Source of the DNA: Candidatus Nomurabacteria bacterium
GTDB lineage: Bacteria; Patescibacteriota; Saccharimonadia; Saccharimonadales; Saccharimonadaceae
NCBI GenBank assembly: GCA_031264785.1
Contig: JAISDN010000022.1
Coordinates: 1-15,019 of the forward strand
DNA length: 15,019 bases
Reading direction: 5' to 3'
In this document: positions 11,333 to 15,019 of the stretch, piece after piece
Numbering within the stretch: position 1 is the first letter of the stretch
Layout of the letters: the number at the start of each line of letters is the position of its first letter
Program-made: the position numbers and the translations under genes
Notes under the pieces: generated by a model
What the model saw: only the letters and a program-made list of their open reading frames with translations
Told to the model about the DNA's origin: nothing
The model's database searches: none

Positions 11333-13306
11333 ATGAGACATTTTCACAACCGCACCGGCACAGCGCCGACTATGGTCCAAAAATTATGGCGGCAAAACCT
11401 GCTGATTTTGGCGGCCTGTTTGTTGGCGGTGTGTAGTCTGGGCACGGCTTACGCGATTTTGGGCACCACGCTTGACATTGACGGCCAAGCCACCGTCAAA
11501 TACGGCGAACCGCTGCGCGTAGCCGGCGTCCATCCCGAACAGCCGCCCAGCAGCTGCGGAATGTCGTCCTACCCGCCAACGTGGGACAATACCTCGTTTA
11601 ATGTTGACGGCTCACTGCCAGCGCTGAATTGCGTGGTAGTGTTCAATATTACAGTCAAAAACGAAACTGACGACGTAATGTTTATCAAGCAAATTGTAGA
11701 AAAGTCGTTTAATAATTCCGCTAATATGGAATATGGCTTTTCCATCACGCCGTCCACATCGTCATCGGTCGTTCCGTCTCAAGGTCAGTTGGATTTTAAT
11801 ATTAAGTTTCGCTACAAATCTAGCATCGCCGCGCTACCGAGCCTGACTAGTTTTGTAGCTAGTTTTAGCCTAGTCTTTGAAAAAGTCACGCCGCCGGTCT
11901 TGACCGTTACTAACGCTTACCGCAATTTTGAAGTATATCGTGGCAACATCGCCACGCCGCCGTCCAGCCTTTATGGTCGAGTGGCGGCAGTTGATGATAT
12001 GGACGGTGTCATCACATCCCAGATTGTTAGGACTTGCACTAACTCCGCTAGCCAAACCGTCACCTGCCCGACCACTTGGTATGGTCAAGTGCGCGACAAT
12101 TATAAGATTACTTTCAACGTCACCAATTCGCTCGGCCTGTCCGCCGTGCCGGTTAGTTTTGCGGTCAAAACTTGGGATTTCGTGGAACTGGAAGGCGGCG
12201 AAAACCACAGTTTCGCGCTGAGCAGCGACGGCCGGGTGTGGGCGTGGGGTGATGGTGGTAATGGCCGATTGGGATTAGGTAGTACCAGCGATCAAACTAC
12301 TCCGGTTTATCATTCTAATTTGGCCGGTTCGACCAACGTCAACACACCGGTCCGGCGCATTGTTAGCATCGCGGCTAATCGAGGCACTTCCTACGCCGTG
12401 GACGACAGCGGCCGGCTGTGGACTTGGGGAGATAAAAGTTATAACGCGCTGGGCGACGGCGGCAGCACCACTGGTAATGTTACCGCGCCAATGCAAATCA
12501 CCTTGCCAAACAACGCCAAAGCCGTGGAAGTCGACGGAAATAATCACACTGGTATCGTCCGTACCGACACCGGCGACATCTATGTTTGGGGCTATAACAC
12601 CGACGGCTCGGCCGGCACCGGTAATACCACCACCATTACTACACCGATTAAATTAACCACTATGACAGTTCCGGTAAAAAAGGTTGCGATGGGCGAAAAG
12701 AACGGAGCGGCCATTGACACCAGCGGCAATCTTTGGACGTGGGGCAGCGGTACTTACGGCAAGTTGGGCAGTTCGGGCAGCGGCGACGGCAACCTGCCCA
12801 GCAAATATTCCGGCCTAACTAATGTTAAGGACATCAAAATCGGTGACGATCATATGCTAGCCCTAATGGAAAACGGCGATGTTTATGTTTGGGGCGATAA
12901 TTATTACGGCCGTTTGTGCAGCAGTTCATCCTCTATCACTTCGCCTTACAAAATCCCAGTCAGCAACGTGGTGGATATCGCCGTTTTTACGAACAGTTCG
13001 CATATGGTTACCGCCAACGGCAAAGCCTATTCCTGTGGCGGCAACACTTATGGTGAGATTCAGGTTGGCTACACTGGTAGTCCCAGCGGATCTACTGGCG
13101 TAACCACTCCAACTGTAAACTATCAATTCGCCTCCGGCATCACCACCATTTCTGCCAATACCGACACCTCGCACATCCTAATAAGCAATATGACCGCCTA
13201 TGGCTACGGCCACAATAACCACGGTCAAATCGGCAACAGCACAACCACCAATTCCGCGACTGGCGTGATTTGGAACTTTACCGTGCCAGCGATTTATGAG
13301 TGGTAA
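11333..13306 (+). CDS. Exported RCC1-repeat (seven-bladed propeller) surface protein
   Basis: 657 aa from the ATG at 11333; an in-frame ATG at 11315 lies before the -10 box, so it is unlikely. One hydrophobic segment near residues 22-43 (LLILAACLLAVCSLGTAYA) is a signal peptide or anchor, followed by LDIDGQATV, similar to the start of camelysin/TasA-like proteins. An N-terminal beta-rich domain (about 45-185) is followed by an Ig-like domain (about 190-280) with VDDMDGVITSQI and YKITFNVTNSLGLSAVPV. Seven RCC1 repeats follow (about 285-650), e.g. GGENHSFALSSDGRVWAWGD, RLWTWGDKSYNALG and GDVYVWGDNYYGRL, enough for a complete propeller. It probably displays a binding domain on the cell surface. 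The stop codon abuts the stop of the converging gene. Confidence 0.85.
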   Translation: MRHFHNRTGTAPTMVQKLWRQNLLILAACLLAVCSLGTAYAILGTTLDIDGQATVKYGEPLRVAGVHPEQPPSSCGMSSYPPTWDNTSFNVDGSLPALNCVVVFNITVKNETDDVMFIKQIVEKSFNNSANMEYGFSITPSTSSSVVPSQGQLDFNIKFRYKSSIAALPSLTSFVASFSLVFEKVTPPVLTVTNAYRNFEVYRGNIATPPSSLYGRVAAVDDMDGVITSQIVRTCTNSASQTVTCPTTWYGQVRDNYKITFNVTNSLGLSAVPVSFAVKTWDFVELEGGENHSFALSSDGRVWAWGDGGNGRLGLGSTSDQTTPVYHSNLAGSTNVNTPVRRIVSIAANRGTSYAVDDSGRLWTWGDKSYNALGDGGSTTGNVTAPMQITLPNNAKAVEVDGNNHTGIVRTDTGDIYVWGYNTDGSAGTGNTTTITTPIKLTTMTVPVKKVAMGEKNGAAIDTSGNLWTWGSGTYGKLGSSGSGDGNLPSKYSGLTNVKDIKIGDDHMLALMENGDVYVWGDNYYGRLCSSSSSITSPYKIPVSNVVDIAVFTNSSHMVTANGKAYSCGGNTYGEIQVGYTGSPSGSTGVTTPTVNYQFASGITTISANTDTSHILISNMTAYGYGHNNHGQIGNSTTTNSATGVIWNFTVPAIYEW

Positions 13307-13867
13307 CTATGGCGCTTGCGCATATTGAATGGTGACGGTCATACCGACTTGGCTGCCGGCGTCGGCTAAGAATTCGGCTTGGGTGGCGCTGTAATCGAGG
13401 TGAATCCGTGCGTTGCGACTGGCGCCAGCGATCAGTAAGTCGCCGACTGTGATGGGGGTGCTGTCGGCGTATTCTAGCGTATAGCCAATATGTTTGGCGG
13501 AATAATCATTTTGACCAATGGTGGTGATGGCGGCGATTTCGGCATTGACTGTGCTGTTGTTGGCCATCCCGAAATTAGTATCGGCGGTTTGATTAGGCGC
13601 GGTGAAAATGACGTGGTAAGAAATTGTCCGGTCGTCGACTTTGCTACTATTGATCTGCGCGCCGCCCGTAGCCGACGAGCTTTGAGTAGTAAAACGAATG
13701 TCCCACTCCGGCCCTTGAATTTCGGCAATCCCGTTGATGACCAAGTTACGCGTCACCACCGCAAAAGCGATACACAAGCCGAGTATAGCCACCACCAGCG
13801 CCACCACAGCAATAATGCGGTTAAATCGCTCGCTGGCTTGGGCTTTGGTGAGGCGACGCTTAGCCAT
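13307..13867 (-). CDS. Camelysin/TasA-like small exported protein
   Basis: 186 aa from the ATG at 13867 (MAKRRLTKAQASERFNRI), which overlaps the end of the upstream DUF5305 gene by 8 nt; a start further upstream at 13930 would put 60 nt inside that gene. One hydrophobic segment (IIAVVALVVAILGLCIAFAVV, about 18-38) is followed by LVINGIAEIQGPEWDIRF and a beta-rich body with no membrane segment. This layout (basic start, one helix, W...F near the cleavage region) is like CalY/TasA-type fibre or surface proteins cut by SipW-class signal peptidases. That assignment is by layout, not by a decisive motif. It is the last gene of an operon with the DUF5305 gene and the probable peptidase. Confidence 0.6.
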   Translation of the reverse strand: MAKRRLTKAQASERFNRIIAVVALVVAILGLCIAFAVVTRNLVINGIAEIQGPEWDIRFTTQSSSATGGAQINSSKVDDRTISYHVIFTAPNQTADTNFGMANNSTVNAEIAAITTIGQNDYSAKHIGYTLEYADSTPITVGDLLIAGASRNARIHLDYSATQAEFLADAGSQVGMTVTIQYAQAP

Positions 13868-14960
13868 TTTTGGCCTTTTTCTTAGATTTGTCTTGCCGTG
13901 CCGACAGCTTGTCTGATAGGGCGTAGACATAGGCCATCCCTTGATCTTCGATGATGAATAGGCTGCGACTTTCCGAGACGGTTAAGTGGAGGATGGGTTG
14001 TTGGATGGTGTCGCGAGCGTCTAATAACTCGTCAAAACTTTTAACTTCCACGACTTTGCTGCGTGGGATTTCTGGGACGTGTTCGACTTCGACTATCAAC
14101 TGGCTGTATTCGTGGGCGATGGCGCGCAGTTCTTTTTCGTAAACCGAACGGCGCGATTCGCGGCGGACTAAGATAATTATCGATGTTACTAGATCAACCA
14201 CGAACACTGCCAAGCCAGCGACGGCCAACACAATATAAATCAAATTCTTGGCGAGGTTCGGCGCGGTTTCTTCCATTGCGCCGGTATTATTTAACTGGTC
14301 GGATTCCATTTCCACGTTAATCGTCCGTTCGGACAGCGGGATTTTCAGGGCTACTTTTTCGTCAAGATCTAGCGGTGCGGCAAAGGCCTCGTGGCTAGCG
14401 TGGACTTTGACATTCAACGTCACCACCACATACGAATCAATCGTCAACCCATAGTCCGACCGAAAAGCCGTGATCAAATTATTGTATTTACCATAATCAA
14501 TCGCGATGTCCTCGCGCACACTTAGGCTTTGGCCGGTTTGTTCGGCCACGGTTTTGTTCGGCAAAATCACTTCTTCGTTTTCATACAAAACCTTGCTGGA
14601 CTCACCAGATTCGGTGGCCACTAAGCGCGCCGTGATGTCATAGTCATAACTATATCTCAGGGTCTCGTCGGCCCGAAAACTGTATTCAAAACGGCTCTTC
14701 ACATTGTCAATCAGCGACGCCACATATTGCTTGCCGGCCGGCTGGCAGGCGTCCGTAAAATAACTGTTCGGAATTAGGCAAACTTCATAATCGGCCCGCC
14801 CCGATTCGTTGTAACCGACTTGTCGCACGTCGACATTCAAAATCAAACAGGCAAAAGCATAGGCAAAGACCACAGCAGAGACCGCCATTACTATCATCCT
14901 TGGGATGAAATGGCTGTCTTTGTTACTTTCTTTGATATGTTCCTCTACTAATGTTTTCAT
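13860..14960 (-). CDS. DUF5305-like membrane protein
   Basis: 366 aa. A hydrophobic helix near residues 22-42 (IVMAVSAVVFAYAFACLIL) is followed by a large extracytoplasmic domain with VGYNESGRADYEVCLIPN, SFRADETLRYSYDYDITARLV and NVKVHASHEAFAAPLDLDEKVALKIPLSERTINVEM. A second helix follows near 238-265 (NLIYIVLAVAGLAVFVVDLVTSIIILV), then a ~100-residue charged cytoplasmic tail. This is the DUF5305 architecture, often found beside SipW-type signal peptidases; its function is unknown. The ATG overlaps the upstream stop codon (TAATG), indicating translational coupling, and no ribosome binding site is visible. It overlaps the next gene by 8 nt. Confidence 0.7.
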   Translation of the reverse strand: MKTLVEEHIKESNKDSHFIPRMIVMAVSAVVFAYAFACLILNVDVRQVGYNESGRADYEVCLIPNSYFTDACQPAGKQYVASLIDNVKSRFEYSFRADETLRYSYDYDITARLVATESGESSKVLYENEEVILPNKTVAEQTGQSLSVREDIAIDYGKYNNLITAFRSDYGLTIDSYVVVTLNVKVHASHEAFAAPLDLDEKVALKIPLSERTINVEMESDQLNNTGAMEETAPNLAKNLIYIVLAVAGLAVFVVDLVTSIIILVRRESRRSVYEKELRAIAHEYSQLIVEVEHVPEIPRSKVVEVKSFDELLDARDTIQQPILHLTVSESRSLFIIEDQGMAYVYALSDKLSARQDKSKKKAKNG

Positions 14961-15019
14961 TATTTAAACGTCCAATCTAGCCAAACGGTTGGCCAACCAA
15001 TTAGCGGAATTTTCCAGCG
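14960..15019 (-). CDS. C-terminal end of a probable SipW-type signal peptidase
   Basis: Only the last 19 codons are in the window (ending GWPTVWLDWTFK, stop TAA at 14962-14960). A G...P.IG.P..WL pattern is common near the C terminus of signal peptidase I and SipW-type enzymes, and the neighbouring DUF5305 and camelysin/TasA-like genes fit that context. The stop codon overlaps the next start by one base. The catalytic serine and lysine regions lie outside the window, so the identity is inferred mainly from context. Confidence 0.45.
   Translation of the reverse strand, partial: RWKIPLIGWPTVWLDWTFK

Noticed and set aside
1..15019. Recoded UGA (glycine) as in SR1/Gracilibacteria
   Set aside because: Genes read cleanly without in-frame TGA, and rhuM uses TGA as its stop codon.
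1..15019. CRISPR array, tRNA, rRNA or transposon
   Set aside because: No regularly spaced direct repeats, no cloverleaf-like sequence that I could recognise, and no transposase or integrase motifs. The hairpin repeats found are isolated short elements.

Overview
The window looks like chromosomal DNA of a Candidate Phyla Radiation (Patescibacteria) bacterium, most likely a Saccharibacteria (TM7) relative. This is an inference from several things: a dispersed secE-nusG-rplK / rplA / rplJ-rplL cluster, a CPR-style conserved hypothetical next to rplL, a tandem ThyX, and surface proteins of a kind common in that group. The genetic code appears standard: the genes read through without in-frame TGA, and rhuM ends in TGA. 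No tRNA, rRNA, CRISPR array, transposase or integrase was seen.

Layout. (1) 3-884 (+): the 3' end of a formylglycine-generating-enzyme/C-type-lectin-fold surface protein whose last ~100 nt are strikingly poor in adenine. (2) 929-2880 (-): a two-gene unit with a near-consensus promoter, encoding a 170-aa conserved hypothetical and a DUF2330-like membrane-anchored exported protein. (3) 3148-4319 (-): rplJ-rplL with its own promoter, an L10 autoregulatory leader and a terminator; paired palindromic repeats lie between the two genes. (4) 4433-5128 (-): an unrecognised 158-aa protein behind a long structured leader. (5) 5117-7083: thymidylate kinase (-) divergent from a double-length ThyX (+), which catalyse successive steps of dTTP synthesis. 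(6) 7189-8025 (+): a RhuM-family protein. (7) 8031-9068 (-): rplA with an unusual ~120-residue N-terminal extension. (8) 9230-9466 (+): a small unrecognised gene inserted between rplA and rplK. (9) 9560-10950 (-): secE-nusG-rplK. (10) 11051-11278 (+): a two-helix membrane protein. (11) 11333-15019: a surface module with a secreted seven-repeat RCC1 protein (+) meeting, tail to tail with no spacer, an operon (-) of a probable signal peptidase end, a DUF5305 protein and a small camelysin/TasA-like exported protein.

Regulation is unusually readable. Most genes have TTGnnn-N16/17-TAtAAT promoters, often with an extended -10 (TGn). Several non-ribosomal genes (tmk, rhuM, the 75-aa gene, the RCC1 gene) have a -10 box ending only 6-8 nt before ATG and no Shine-Dalgarno sequence, which predicts leaderless mRNAs. 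Ribosomal-protein genes have clear leaders and ribosome binding sites. The strongest candidates for new biology are the tandem ThyX with complementary motif loss in its two halves, the adenine-poor possibly hypervariable C terminus of the first gene, the structured leader with a possible anti-Shine-Dalgarno switch, and the RCC1/signal-peptidase surface module.
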